Source of the DNA: Paucibacter sp. KBW04
GTDB lineage: Bacteria > Pseudomonadota > Gammaproteobacteria > Burkholderiales > Burkholderiaceae_C
DNA: 64,000 bases
Direction of reading: 5' to 3'
Assembly: GCF_003852425.1 (NCBI RefSeq)
Contig: NZ_QAJN01000004.1
Span: 207,282 to 271,281, forward strand
Each line of letters starts with the position of its first letter. The first letter of the stretch is position 1. Position numbers and translations under genes: made by a program. Shown piece by piece: positions 41,645 to 51,763 of the stretch. The notes under the pieces were generated by a model, which worked only from the letters and a program-made list of their open reading frames with translations, did no database searches and was not told the DNA's origin.

Positions 41645-42820
41645 TTACTTGCTGCCGGGCAGCTTGCCGTCCACACCCTTGAGGTAGAAGTTGATGCCAG
41701 AGAGGAATTTGTCGTCCGCGACTTCATCCTTTTTCAGCACTTCCTTGCCGTCCTGGCCCAGCAGAGGACCCTTCCAGATGGTGTAGCTACCGTCCTTCAA
41801 ACCGGCCTTGATCTTCTCGACCTCGGCCTTGACTTCCGCCGGCACGGTGTCGGCAATCGATACCAGATCAATCGCGCCTTCCTTGACGCCCCACCAGGAA
41901 TGCTTGCCCGGGCCGGCCGTCCACTTGCCGTCCAGCGCCTCACGCACGGTGGCGATGTAGTAGGGCGCCCAGTTGATGACCGCCGAGCCCAGGTGAGCCT
42001 TGGGGCCGTAAGCCGTCATGTCCGAATCCCAGCCGAAGGCGTACTTGCCGTTCTTCTCGGCCGTCTGCAGCACGGCGCTGGAGTCGGTGTTCTGCATCAG
42101 CACATCGGCGCCACCATTGATCAGGGTCTGGGCCGCCTCGGTTTCCTGCGGCGGGTCAAACCACTTATTGACCCAGACCACCTTGACCTTGATCTTCGGG
42201 TTGCCGGTCTGCGCGCCCAGGGTGAAGCTATTGATATTGCGGATCACCTCGGGGATGGGGATAGAGCCCACCACGCCCAGGGTGCCGGTCTTGCTCATCT
42301 TGCCGGCGATCACGCCCGCCAGATAAGCGCCCTCATAGGTGCGCGAGTCATAGCTGCGCAGATTGTCGGCCTGCTTGTAGCCGGTGGCATGCTCGAACTT
42401 GACGTCCTTGGCGTCCGGCGCGACCTTGAGCATGGACTCCATATAGCCAAAAGTCGTACCGAAAATCAGCTTATTGCCTTGGCCCACCATATCGCGGAAG
42501 ACCCGCTCGGCATCGGCCGCCTCGGGCACTTTCTCGACGAAGGAGGTGGAAATCTTGTCGCCGAACTCCTTCTCCAGCGCCTTGCGGGCGTTGTCGTGGG
42601 CAAAGGTCCAACCCCCATCGCCCACCGGGCCGACATAGGCGAAAGCGATCTTCAGCGGCTCGGCCTTGGCAGGGGCAGCCGAAGCGGCCGAGGCGGGCTG
42701 GGCTGTTGCCGCAGCATCTTCCTTCTTGCTGCAAGCCACCAGGGCGGCCGCGGCGCTCAGGGCCAGGCCGGAATAGCCGGCAAGCTTGAAGAGTTGGCGT
42801 CTAGTACTGAGTCGATTCAT
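41645..42820 (-). CDS. BMP-family nucleoside/purine ABC transporter substrate-binding lipoprotein
   Basis: 391 residues from the ATG at 42820 with AGGAG upstream. The N-terminus has a twin-arginine-like TRRQLFK and a lipobox ending in C30 (LVAC). BMP domain: IAFAYVGPVGDGGWTFAHD, VFRDMVGQGNKLIFGTTFGYM, YLAGVIAGKMSKTG and AFGWDSDMTAYGP. Binds nucleosides or purine bases in the periplasm for the ABC importer encoded upstream. Last gene of the guaD-ATPase-permease-permease-BMP run. Confidence 0.93.
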   Translation of the reverse strand: MNRLSTRRQLFKLAGYSGLALSAAAALVACSKKEDAAATAQPASAASAAPAKAEPLKIAFAYVGPVGDGGWTFAHDNARKALEKEFGDKISTSFVEKVPEAADAERVFRDMVGQGNKLIFGTTFGYMESMLKVAPDAKDVKFEHATGYKQADNLRSYDSRTYEGAYLAGVIAGKMSKTGTLGVVGSIPIPEVIRNINSFTLGAQTGNPKIKVKVVWVNKWFDPPQETEAAQTLINGGADVLMQNTDSSAVLQTAEKNGKYAFGWDSDMTAYGPKAHLGSAVINWAPYYIATVREALDGKWTAGPGKHSWWGVKEGAIDLVSIADTVPAEVKAEVEKIKAGLKDGSYTIWKGPLLGQDGKEVLKKDEVADDKFLSGINFYLKGVDGKLPGSK

Positions 42821-42873
42821 AGCTTCTCCTGTGGACGGTAGGACGATGAAATTGAAATAAGAAAAGAGCGGGC

Positions 42874-43794
42874 TCAAGAACCCGGAAAGAAAGGCTTGCC
42901 CAGCGAGGCCGGCATATTGGCGCGGATGAAGCTGGCGTTGCTGGAGATCAGCACCAATACCGTGATGGTGGCCAGATAAGGCAGCATGCTGAGGAACTGG
43001 CTGGCGATGGCCACGCCCTGGCCCTGCAGATGGAACTGCAGCATGGTGACAAAACCGAAGAGATAGGCGCCGGCCAGGATGCGCGCTGGTCGCCAGGTGG
43101 CGAAGGTCGTGAGCGCCAGCGCGATCCAACCCTTGCCGGCAATCATGCCCTCCACCCACAGCGGTGTGTAGATCACCGAGACGTAGGCGCCGGCCAGGCC
43201 GCATAGCGCGCCGCCCGCCATCACCGCCGCCAAGCGTATGCGCCGCACCGGGTAGCCCAGGGCATGGGCGGACTCGGGCGACTCGCCCACGGCTCGCAAC
43301 ACCAAACCCGAACGCGAGCGGTAGAGAAACCAGGCAATGGCCGCCGTCAAAAACATGGCGCCGTAAACCAGCGGATGCTGCTTGAACAAGGCCGGGCCCA
43401 GCAAAGGGATGTCGGCCAGGCCAGGGATCTCAAACGAGGCCCGTGGCCCCAGCTTTTCCTGGGTGTAGCGGATGCCGGCAAAGGCCGAAAAACCCGCGCC
43501 AAACAAGCTCAAGGCCAGGCCGGCCGCGTACTGATTGGTGTTGAGCCAGATCACCAGCAGGCCGAACACCGCCGCCATCAGCGCGCCCGCGCCCATGCCG
43601 GCGAGCAGGGCCAGGGCGTCGCTGCCGGTATGAAAAGCGGTGGCAAAGCCCACCATCGCGGCCACCAACATCATGCCTTCGGCGCCCAGATTGACGATGC
43701 CGGCCCGCTCGTTGATGAGCAGGCCCAGGGCCGCCAGCGCCAGCAAGGTGCCGGCACTCAAGGAGGCGGCGATCAAGAGTGCATGAGACTCCAC
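42874..43794 (-). CDS. ABC transporter permease (nucleoside/purine type), subunit 2
   Basis: 306 residues, eight or more hydrophobic helices. Branched-chain/sugar-type permease fold: NLGAEGMMLVAAMVGF, VIWLNTNQYAAGLALSLFGAG, and GEsPEsAhalGYpvrrir-like coupling segment near residue 190. Pairs with the larger permease encoded upstream. The start is nine bases after the stop of that gene. Confidence 0.92.
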   Translation of the reverse strand: MESHALLIAASLSAGTLLALAALGLLINERAGIVNLGAEGMMLVAAMVGFATAFHTGSDALALLAGMGAGALMAAVFGLLVIWLNTNQYAAGLALSLFGAGFSAFAGIRYTQEKLGPRASFEIPGLADIPLLGPALFKQHPLVYGAMFLTAAIAWFLYRSRSGLVLRAVGESPESAHALGYPVRRIRLAAVMAGGALCGLAGAYVSVIYTPLWVEGMIAGKGWIALALTTFATWRPARILAGAYLFGFVTMLQFHLQGQGVAIASQFLSMLPYLATITVLVLISSNASFIRANMPASLGKPFFPGS

Positions 43795-43803
43795 GCGAAC
43801 TCC

Positions 43804-44877
43804 TTACTTGGCCAGGGCCAGATGGGCCCGGCGCAAGCGGTAATGGATCAAGGTGTCACTGGCCAGCAGGCTGAACAGCAGCAGGCCCTGGAACACCCCT
43901 GTGATGGATTTGGGCAGGCCCAGGCGCGACTGCGCCAGCTCGCCGCCGATATAAAACATGCTCATCAAGAGGCCGGAGAACACAATGCCCACCGGATGCA
44001 AACGCCCCACAAAGGCCACGATGATGGCGGCAAAACCATAGCCCGCCGGCACATAGGGCGTCAGCTGGCCCAGGGGCCCGGCCACCTCCAGCGCGCCCGC
44101 CAAACCCGCCAAACCACCGGACACCAGCAAGGCCGTCCACAGCGCCCGCTGCGATGAAAAACCCGCATAGCGCGCCGCCGCCGGCGCCAAGCCGCCCACC
44201 TGCAGGGCGAAGCCCGCATAGCTGCGGAACATAAACACCCACATGGCCAGCACCGCGCCGGCCGCAATCAACACACCGATGTGCAGACGCGTTCCCTCGA
44301 TCAGCTTGGGGATCTTGCTGACGGCAAGGAAGCTGATGGACTGGGGAAAGTTATAGCCGGCCGGGTCTTTCCAGGGCCCGTAGACCAAATAGCTCAGCAG
44401 CAGATCGGCCACATAGACCAGCATCAGGCTGACCAAAATCTCATTCGCATTGAAGCGCGAGCGCAGGCCGGCCGTGATGGCCGCCCAAGCCATGCCGCCC
44501 AGGGTGCCGGCCAGCAGAATCGTCGTTACCAGCAGGACGCGGCTGGAGCCCGCATCGGCCTGCATGGCCACCCAGCCGCCGGCCAGGGCGCCGATGATGA
44601 ACTGTCCCTCGGCCCCGATATTCCAGACATTGGAGCGAAAGCACAGCGCCAGGCCCAGGGCGATCAGGATCAGCGGCGTGGCCTTCAGGCCTAACTCGCT
44701 CCAGGCATAGGCGCTGCGCACGGGCTCCCAGAAGAACATCTGCAGGCCGCGCAGGGGGTCCTTGCCCAAGAGCATAAACAGCGCCACGCCCAGTGCCACG
44801 GTGACGGCCAGGGCGAGCAGCGGTGAGGCCAGGGCCATCAGCTTGGAGGGCTGGGGGCGCGCTTCTAACTTAAACAT
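43804..44877 (-). CDS. ABC transporter permease (nucleoside/purine type), subunit 1
   Basis: 357 residues from the ATG at 44877, which overlaps the end of the ATPase gene. Family segments: NIGAEGQFIIGALAGGW, FNANEILVSLMLVYVADLLLSY and LGQLTPYVPAGYGFAAIIVAFVGRLHPVGIVFSG. Forms the membrane channel with subunit 2 (YufP/YufQ-like pair). Confidence 0.92.
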   Translation of the reverse strand: MFKLEARPQPSKLMALASPLLALAVTVALGVALFMLLGKDPLRGLQMFFWEPVRSAYAWSELGLKATPLILIALGLALCFRSNVWNIGAEGQFIIGALAGGWVAMQADAGSSRVLLVTTILLAGTLGGMAWAAITAGLRSRFNANEILVSLMLVYVADLLLSYLVYGPWKDPAGYNFPQSISFLAVSKIPKLIEGTRLHIGVLIAAGAVLAMWVFMFRSYAGFALQVGGLAPAAARYAGFSSQRALWTALLVSGGLAGLAGALEVAGPLGQLTPYVPAGYGFAAIIVAFVGRLHPVGIVFSGLLMSMFYIGGELAQSRLGLPKSITGVFQGLLLFSLLASDTLIHYRLRRAHLALAK

Positions 44878-46408
44878 GCTGGGCCACTCCCTGCTGGCGC
44901 ACATTCCACAGCCCGCTCATCCACTCGCCCACCAACTCGCGATTGGCCTGCGCGATGGGCAGCACCGGCGACAGACGGCCCTGGGCCATCACCACCAGGC
45001 GATCACTGATCTCAAACAACTCGTCCAACTCCTCACTCACCACCAAGACGGCGCAGCCGCTGTCACGCAATTTCAGCAACTCGGCGCGAATCTGCGCCGC
45101 CGCGCCCACATCCACGCCCCAGGTCGGCTGCGCGATGATCAAAACCTTGGGCGCGGCCGAGATCTCGCGGCCGACGATAAATTTCTGCAGATTGCCACCC
45201 GAGAGGCTGCGCGCCGCCGCCCCGGCCCCACCGGCCCGGACGTTGAAGCGGGCGATCAAGCTCTCGGCCAGGTGCTGGACCTGGCCCACCTTGACCCAGC
45301 CCCAGCGGTTGATGTTCTCGGTCCGCGTCAGCAAGGTGTTTTGCGCCAGCGACAGATCGGGCACCGCGCCGCGGCCCAAGCGTTCCTCAGGCACAAAGTG
45401 CAGGCCCAGATGGCGACGTTTGCGTGCGCTGCTGCGGGCAATGTCTTGGCCGAAGAGTTGGACCGACCCCGGCTCACCCCGCGCATCCTCGCCCGAGAGC
45501 GCCGCCATCAACTCCTGCTGACCGTTGCCGGATACGCCAGCCACGCCCAGGATCTCGCCGCTGCGCAGCTCCAACTCCAGATCCACCAAGGTGGTGCCAA
45601 AGGCTTGAGACTTGGCCAGGCTGAGCCGACGCAAGGCCAGTGCGGGCAGCTCACCCTTGTGCGCAAGGGCGGCGGCCGGCGCGGCCCGCAGAGGCGGCGG
45701 CTCATTGCCTATCATCAGGCGCGAGAGTTCGGCATTGCTCTGCGTGCGCGGGTCCACCTCGCCGGTGACCTTGCCCGCCCGCATCACGGTGCAGTGATCG
45801 CATAGCGCGCGAATCTCATCCAGCTTGTGGCTGATGTAGAGGATGGAGCAGCCCTGAGCCGCCAACAAGCGCAGGGTGGCAAACAGCTTGTCCACGGCTT
45901 GTGGGGTTAGGACCGAGGTGGGTTCGTCCAGAATCAAGAGCTGGGGCTTGCCCAGCAAGGCCCGTACGATCTCGACCCGCTGGCGCTCGCCCACCGACAA
46001 GGTGTGCACCGGCCGCATCGGATCCACCTCCAGGCCGTAGCTCTGCGCCACCTCGCGGATGCGGGCGATCACCTCGGCCAGGCTCAGCGTCTTGTCCAGC
46101 CCCAGCCAGACGTTCTCGGCCGCGGTCAGCGTGTCGAACAGCGAGAAATGCTGGTAGACCATGCTGATGCCCAGCGCCCTGGCCTCGGCCGGGCTCTTGA
46201 GGGACAAGGCCTGGCCGTTCCAGCGGATCTCGCCGGCGTCGGGCTGTACCGCGCCGTAGATGATCTTCATCAAGGTCGATTTGCCGGCGCCGTTTTCGCC
46301 CAGCACGGCGTGGATCTGCCCCGCCGCAACGCTGAGGCTCACCCCATCATTGGCCTTGACGGCCGGGTACTGCTTGCTGATGCCGGTGAGTTCCAGGCGT
46401 GGTTTCAT
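44870..46408 (-). CDS. ABC transporter ATPase with two nucleotide-binding domains (nucleoside/purine type)
   Basis: 512 residues, two ABC domains. The first has GENGAGKST, LSVGERQRVEI and ILDEPTSVL. The second has the lysine-less SGNGQQEL loop and LSGGNLQKFIVGREI, typical of sugar/nucleoside importers (YufO-like). Powers uptake with the two permeases and the BMP protein. It starts 52 bases after guaD. Confidence 0.93.
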   Translation of the reverse strand: MKPRLELTGISKQYPAVKANDGVSLSVAAGQIHAVLGENGAGKSTLMKIIYGAVQPDAGEIRWNGQALSLKSPAEARALGISMVYQHFSLFDTLTAAENVWLGLDKTLSLAEVIARIREVAQSYGLEVDPMRPVHTLSVGERQRVEIVRALLGKPQLLILDEPTSVLTPQAVDKLFATLRLLAAQGCSILYISHKLDEIRALCDHCTVMRAGKVTGEVDPRTQSNAELSRLMIGNEPPPLRAAPAAALAHKGELPALALRRLSLAKSQAFGTTLVDLELELRSGEILGVAGVSGNGQQELMAALSGEDARGEPGSVQLFGQDIARSSARKRRHLGLHFVPEERLGRGAVPDLSLAQNTLLTRTENINRWGWVKVGQVQHLAESLIARFNVRAGGAGAAARSLSGGNLQKFIVGREISAAPKVLIIAQPTWGVDVGAAAQIRAELLKLRDSGCAVLVVSEELDELFEISDRLVVMAQGRLSPVLPIAQANRELVGEWMSGLWNVRQQGVAQHV

Positions 46409-46460
46409 CGAAAAGAAAGGGCTGAGAGCAAGGGAGGGGGTGACCGCAAAAACAAAGGGC

Positions 46461-47810
46461 TTAGCCCTTCATGCCTTCGTCACGCGAATAGCGTATTTTC
46501 CCAGACACATAGCTGCGCAGCAGATTGCGCTCGTCAGACAAGCACATCCAGGCGAACACGCGTTCATGCAGACCCCGCACGACCTCGTCCCGCGCCCCTG
46601 CCACCGGGCCTTGCGCCCAATCCCACACGCACACATCGGCCAGTGTACCGACGCCGAAGTGCCCCATCTCTTGCGCTAAACCCAGGGCTTCGGCCGCGCC
46701 GCGGGTGGCCGCGTAGAGGCCAGACCAGGCCGTCAGCCGCCGCCCCGCCAGCGCCTGGACCTTGTAGGCGTCCAGCAGGTTGCGCTGCATGGACAAGCTG
46801 GTGCCGCCGCCCACATCGCTGGCCAGACTGACCTTCACGCCGGCTTGGGCAAGCGCCGGCCAGTCAAACAAACCGCTGCCCAGGAAGAGATTGGAGGAGG
46901 GGCAAAACGAGATCTGCGCCCCGCTGCGGGCCAGCGCTTGGCGGTCCGTCTCATCCAGCCAGATGCCATGAGCCAGCAAGGCGCGCGGGTGCAAGAGCCC
47001 GACCCGCTCATACACATCCAGATAGCTGCGCGCCGTGGGAAAAAGCTCCGCCACCCAACGCACCTCTTCGCGGTTCTCGGCCACATGGGTTTGCATAAAG
47101 AGCGAGGCGTCGGCGCGGCACAGAGCGCCGGCCATGGCCAATTGTTCGGGCGTGCTGGTGGGGGCGAAGCGCGGCGTCACCGCATAGGCCAAGCGCTCGC
47201 GGCCATGCCAGCGGGAGATCAGGTCCAGGCAGTCGCGCTCGGCACTGGCCACATCGTCCAGCAAGGCCGCAGGCGCATTGCGGTCCATCAAGACCTTGCC
47301 GGTGATCAGGCGCATGCCGCGCTGGGCGCCGGCCTCGAACAAGGCCTCGGCCGAGACCTTGTGCACGGTGGGGAAGACCACCGCCGCCGTCGTGCCATGC
47401 GCCAACAAGGCGTCGAGAAAACGCTGAGCGCCCCGCTCGGCCACGGCCGGGTCAGCATAGCGGCACTCGGCCGGGAAGGTGTAGGTATTGAGCCAGTCCA
47501 GCAACTCGGCGCCGTAAGAGGCGATCACATCCAGCTGCGGGCAATGCACATGGGTGTCGATAAAGCCCGGCAGGATCAGCCGCCCACTGAAGTCCTGCAG
47601 CTCCCAGCCCTCGGCCACATCGGGCGCCTGAACTTGCGTACCCTGCACGCGGCCGTTCTCGATCAAGAGCCAGGTGTCGGGCTGAAAGCGCAGGGTCGAA
47701 GTTTCCAGCTCACCCCAAGCGGGCTCGCCAACAAAGTCCAATAAATCGCCGCGCAATGCCAGCTTTTGTAGTGGGGAAACACGGGGGGATTGGGAGGCAG
47801 CAGATGACAT
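46461..47810 (-). CDS. guaD: Guanine deaminase
   Basis: 449 residues from the ATG at 47810. Amidohydrolase metal ligands and substrate segments: LPGFIDTHVHCPQLDVIASYG, FMQTHVAENREEV, LLAHGIWLDETD, FCPSSNLFLGSGLFDW and SLASDVGGGTSLSM. Converts guanine to xanthine and ammonia. Divergent from xdhAB with 47 bases between starts, so shared control is likely, and it is followed by the purine ABC importer genes. Confidence 0.94.
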   Translation of the reverse strand: MSSAASQSPRVSPLQKLALRGDLLDFVGEPAWGELETSTLRFQPDTWLLIENGRVQGTQVQAPDVAEGWELQDFSGRLILPGFIDTHVHCPQLDVIASYGAELLDWLNTYTFPAECRYADPAVAERGAQRFLDALLAHGTTAAVVFPTVHKVSAEALFEAGAQRGMRLITGKVLMDRNAPAALLDDVASAERDCLDLISRWHGRERLAYAVTPRFAPTSTPEQLAMAGALCRADASLFMQTHVAENREEVRWVAELFPTARSYLDVYERVGLLHPRALLAHGIWLDETDRQALARSGAQISFCPSSNLFLGSGLFDWPALAQAGVKVSLASDVGGGTSLSMQRNLLDAYKVQALAGRRLTAWSGLYAATRGAAEALGLAQEMGHFGVGTLADVCVWDWAQGPVAGARDEVVRGLHERVFAWMCLSDERNLLRSYVSGKIRYSRDEGMKG

Positions 47811-47857
47811 ACCCTGGCATCCTATATCTTTGAGCCCCGCAGCCCTGGCCTTTCCCC

Positions 47858-49408
47858 ATGAGCACAAGCCCCCAAACGCACATCCCGCCACGCGCCATCC
47901 GTTTCTTTCAGCGGGGCCAGATCCAGGCCGTGCAAGACCTGGCCCCCACGACCACGGTCTTGCAATGGCTCCGCGAGCACGCGCACTGCACGGGCACGAA
48001 GGAGGGTTGCGCCGAGGGCGATTGCGGGGCCTGCACCGTCTTGCTGGGCGAACTGGTGGGCGGCCAGCTGCAGCTGCGCAATGTCAATGCCTGCACCCAG
48101 TTTTTGCCCACGCTGGACGGCCAGGCCTTGTTGACGGTGGAGGATCTGGGCAGCAGCGCGGCGCTCAACCCGGTTCAGCGAGCCCTGCTGGACTGCCACG
48201 GCAGCCAATGCGGTTTTTGCACCCCCGGCTTTGTGATGAGCTTGCAAGCCTGCTACGAGCGCCACTGCGAAGCCGGCACCCGGCCCACGCGCCAAGAACT
48301 GGCCGATGATCTGGCCGGCAATCTCTGCCGCTGCACCGGCTACCGGCCGATTCTGGATGCCGGCCAGGCCATGTTTGAGCGGCCCCAGCAACGCATCGCC
48401 ACCGCCCCCATTGCCGCCGCACTCCAAGCCCTGCAGCAAGACCCGCCCCTGCACTATGCAGCGGCCAACCCGGCCTACCCAGGGCGCATCGATCACTTCC
48501 ACGCCCCGCGCACGCTGGAGGCCTTGGCCGAGCTGCGCCAGGCCCTGCCCCAGGCCCGGCTGCTGGCGGGCAGCACCGATATCGGCCTCTGGCATAACAA
48601 GCAGTTCCGCGATCTGGGCGACATCATTTACCTCGGCGCCGTCGCCGAGCTGCGCGAGATCCGCAGCCAGGCCTGGCCCGATGGCCGCCCCGGCCTGTGG
48701 ATAGGCGCGGGCGCGAGGCTGGAAGACGCCTGGGCCGCCTTGACCGAGGCCGCGCCTGAGCTGCGCGAGCTGTGGCTGCGCTTTGCCTCGCCGCCGGTGC
48801 GCCAGGCCGGCACCCTGGGCGGCAATATCGCCAATGGCTCGCCCATCGGCGACGGCGCACCGGCGCTGATCGCCCTGGGCGCCGACATCGTGCTGCGCTT
48901 GGGCACTGTGCAACGCCGCCTGCCCTTGCAGGACTTCTATCTGGACTATATGAAGAATGCGCTGCTGCCCGGCGAGTTTGTCGAGGCGATGCATCTGCCC
49001 CTGCCTGAGGCCACACAGCCCCTGCGCGCCTACAAAATCAGCAAACGCTTTGATAGCGATATCTCCGCCCTCTGCGCCGTCTTCGCCCTGCAGCTGGATG
49101 ACGACCACACCGTGCGTCAGGCCCGCCTGGTGTTTGGCGGCATGGCTGCCACCGTCAAGCGCGCGGCCACGGCTGAAGCCGCTTTGCTGGGCCAGGCCTG
49201 GTCGGCCGAGGCAGCGGCGCGTGCCGCTCAGGCCTTGAGTCAGGACTTCAAGCCCCTGAGCGATATGCGGGCCAGCAGCGACTACCGGCTCAAGGTGGCG
49301 CAAAACCTCCTCCACAAGTTCTGGCTGGAGACACGGCCAGACCAGCCCTTGCTGGCGGCGCAAAGCCGGGTCTGGCAAGCCATCAGCACGAACGGGAGCC
49401 AGGCATGA
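47858..49408 (+). CDS. xdhA: Xanthine dehydrogenase small subunit (2Fe-2S/FAD)
   Basis: 516 residues. Two [2Fe-2S] clusters: GCAEGDCGACTV with a further Cys, and CGFCTPGFVMS plus NLCRCTGYRPI. A FAD domain follows with AGSTDIGLW and LGGNIANGSPIGDGAPAL. Transfers electrons from the molybdenum subunit to NAD. Overlaps xdhB by four bases. The chaperone gene xdhC, usually next, is not found downstream. Confidence 0.96.
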   Translation: MSTSPQTHIPPRAIRFFQRGQIQAVQDLAPTTTVLQWLREHAHCTGTKEGCAEGDCGACTVLLGELVGGQLQLRNVNACTQFLPTLDGQALLTVEDLGSSAALNPVQRALLDCHGSQCGFCTPGFVMSLQACYERHCEAGTRPTRQELADDLAGNLCRCTGYRPILDAGQAMFERPQQRIATAPIAAALQALQQDPPLHYAAANPAYPGRIDHFHAPRTLEALAELRQALPQARLLAGSTDIGLWHNKQFRDLGDIIYLGAVAELREIRSQAWPDGRPGLWIGAGARLEDAWAALTEAAPELRELWLRFASPPVRQAGTLGGNIANGSPIGDGAPALIALGADIVLRLGTVQRRLPLQDFYLDYMKNALLPGEFVEAMHLPLPEATQPLRAYKISKRFDSDISALCAVFALQLDDDHTVRQARLVFGGMAATVKRAATAEAALLGQAWSAEAAARAAQALSQDFKPLSDMRASSDYRLKVAQNLLHKFWLETRPDQPLLAAQSRVWQAISTNGSQA

Positions 49409-51705
49409 GCGCCCCTATCGTTGGCGTCAGCCGTCCGCATGAATCCGCTGCCCTGCATGTCTCGGGCGAGGCTCGCTACTGCGACGATTTGCCCGAACTG
49501 CAAGGCACGCTGCACGCGGCCCTGGGCCTCTCACCGGTCGCCCATGGCCGCCTGCTGTCCATCGATCTGGATCTGCTGCGCCGCCAGCCCGGCGTCGTGG
49601 CCGTGCTGACGGCGGCCGACATCCCGGGCGAGAACAACTGCGGCCCGCTGCTGCCTGACGACCCCATTCTTGCCGCTGACACACTGAGTTATCTCGGCCA
49701 GCCGGTGTTCGCCATCATCGCCAGCACGCGCGAACTGGCGCGGCGCGCGGCGGCGCTGGCCAAGCAGGCGATTCGATTCGAAGCCTTGCCGGCGGTGCTC
49801 ACCGCACTGGAAGCCCATGCCGCAGGCCAGTATGTGATCCCGCCCATGCATCTGAGCCGTGGCGATGCCAGCGCCGCTCTGCAGGCCGCGCCGCATCGCT
49901 TGCAAGGCGAGTGGCGCGTGGGCGGCCAGGAGCAGTTTTATCTGGAAGGCCAGATCAGCTACGCCCTGCCCCAGGAGCAGAACGCCCTGCTCTTGCACTG
50001 CTCCACCCAGCACCCCAGCGAGATGCAGCAGCTGGTGGCCCACGCCTTGGCTTGGCAGGCGCATGCGGTGCAGGTGCAGTGCCGGCGCATGGGCGGCGGC
50101 TTTGGCGGCAAGGAGTCGCAATCGGCCCTGTTCGCCTGCGTCGCCGCCATCGCCGCGCACAAACTCGCCCGGCCGGTCAAGCTGCGCCTGGACCGCGATG
50201 ACGACTTCCTCATCACCGGCCGCCGCCACGGCTTTGACTACCTTTGGCAGGTGGGCTTTGACGATGAAGGCCAGATCCTGGCGGCCGAGATCGAGCTGAT
50301 CGCCAACTGCGGTCACTCGGCCGATCTCTCCGCCCCGGTGATGGCGCGCGCGCTCTGCCATTTCGACAATGCGTACTGGCTGCCCCATGTGGCCATGCAC
50401 GGCTTTTGCGCCCGCACCAACACCCAGAGCAACACCGCCTTCCGCGGCTTTGGTGGGCCGCAAGGGGCTTTGGCCATCGAGATGATTCTGGACTCGGTGG
50501 CGCGCCGCTTGCGGCTGGACCCTTTGCTGGTGCGGCAGCGCAATTTCTATCGCGAGACGGAAGGCCGCAATATCACGCCCTATGGCCAGACGGTTGAAGA
50601 TAACCAGATCGCCGCGCTGACAGAGCAAGTGGCCCAGAGCAGCGACTACGCGGCCCGCCGCCAGGCCATCGCAGCCTTCAACGCCAGCAGCCCTATTCTG
50701 AAAAAAGGCCTAGCGCTGACGCCGGTGAAGTTCGGCATCTCTTTCAATGTGGTCCACCTCAACCAGGCCGGCGCCTTGGTGCACGTCTACACCGATGGTT
50801 CGGTCCTGGTCAACCATGGCGGCACCGAGATGGGCCAAGGGCTCAACACCAAGGTGGCCCAGGTCGTCGCCCATGAGCTGGGCCTGGAAGCGGCCGCCGT
50901 GCGCTGCAGCGCCACCGACACGCAGAAGATCGCCAACACCTCGGCCACCGCCGCCTCCACCGGCAGCGATCTGAACGGCAAGGCCGCCCAGGATGCTGCA
51001 CGGCGCATCAAGCAGCGCCTGCTGCCCATCGCGGCCAAGCTGTTGGGCTGTGCGCAAGACCAAGTGCGCTTCGCCCAAGCCCAGGTTCAGGGGGGCGGCA
51101 AGAGCGTGAGTTTTCAAACGCTGGTCGCCCAGGCCTATCTGCAGCGGGTGCAGCTCTGGAGCGAAGGTTTCTACGCCACACCCGGCCTGCATTGGGATCG
51201 CGAAAAACTGCAGGGCAAGCCCTTTTACTACTTTGCCTACGGCGCGGCCGTGGCCGAGGTCATCATCGACACGCTGACCGGCGAGAACCGCATCTTGCGG
51301 GCCGATCTGCTGCACGATGCCGGCCAGTCGCTCAACCCGGCGCTGGACATCGGCCAGGACGAAGGTGCATTCGTGCAGGGCGCCGGTTGGCTGACGACCG
51401 AAGAACTCGTTTGGCATCCCAGCAGCGGCCTGCTCACGACCCACGCCCCCAGCACCTACAAAATCCCCACGGCCAATGACATGCCGCCGGACTTCCGCAG
51501 CGCCCTCTACCAGCAGCCCAATGCGGCCGACAGCATCCACCGCTCCAAGGCCGTGGGCGAGCCGCCCCTGCTCTTGGGCTTTGCCGTGCTCCTGGCCTTG
51601 AAGGATGCGGTGGCGGCTTGCGGCCCGGCGGGCTGCGACCCGCTGCTGCTGGCACCCGCCACGGCCGAGCGGGTGCTGCAGGCGGTCAGCCAAGTCCAGG
51701 GCTAA
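49405..51705 (+). CDS. xdhB: Xanthine dehydrogenase large molybdopterin subunit
   Basis: 766 residues. Molybdenum cofactor segments: RRMGGGFGGKESQ, NTAFRGFGGPQGAL, GGTEMGQGLNTKV and the C-terminal KAVGEPPLLLGFAV with the catalytic Glu. Hydroxylates hypoxanthine and xanthine to urate. Its stop lies against the A-rich side of a terminator that belongs to the convergent peptidase gene. Confidence 0.96.
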   Translation: MSAPIVGVSRPHESAALHVSGEARYCDDLPELQGTLHAALGLSPVAHGRLLSIDLDLLRRQPGVVAVLTAADIPGENNCGPLLPDDPILAADTLSYLGQPVFAIIASTRELARRAAALAKQAIRFEALPAVLTALEAHAAGQYVIPPMHLSRGDASAALQAAPHRLQGEWRVGGQEQFYLEGQISYALPQEQNALLLHCSTQHPSEMQQLVAHALAWQAHAVQVQCRRMGGGFGGKESQSALFACVAAIAAHKLARPVKLRLDRDDDFLITGRRHGFDYLWQVGFDDEGQILAAEIELIANCGHSADLSAPVMARALCHFDNAYWLPHVAMHGFCARTNTQSNTAFRGFGGPQGALAIEMILDSVARRLRLDPLLVRQRNFYRETEGRNITPYGQTVEDNQIAALTEQVAQSSDYAARRQAIAAFNASSPILKKGLALTPVKFGISFNVVHLNQAGALVHVYTDGSVLVNHGGTEMGQGLNTKVAQVVAHELGLEAAAVRCSATDTQKIANTSATAASTGSDLNGKAAQDAARRIKQRLLPIAAKLLGCAQDQVRFAQAQVQGGGKSVSFQTLVAQAYLQRVQLWSEGFYATPGLHWDREKLQGKPFYYFAYGAAVAEVIIDTLTGENRILRADLLHDAGQSLNPALDIGQDEGAFVQGAGWLTTEELVWHPSSGLLTTHAPSTYKIPTANDMPPDFRSALYQQPNAADSIHRSKAVGEPPLLLGFAVLLALKDAVAACGPAGCDPLLLAPATAERVLQAVSQVQG

Positions 51706-51714
51706 AAAGAAAAA

Positions 51715-51745
51715 AGCGTGCTGCGCCGCGAGGCGGCAGCACGCT
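51715..51745 (-). terminator. Rho-independent terminator of the S8 peptidase gene
   Basis: AGCGTGCTGC (51715-51724) pairs with GCAGCACGCT (51736-51745). On the minus strand it is followed by a T-rich run (the A run at 51705-51715). Confidence 0.85.
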
Positions 51746-51763
51746 GGCGTTCACTTCAAAGCC

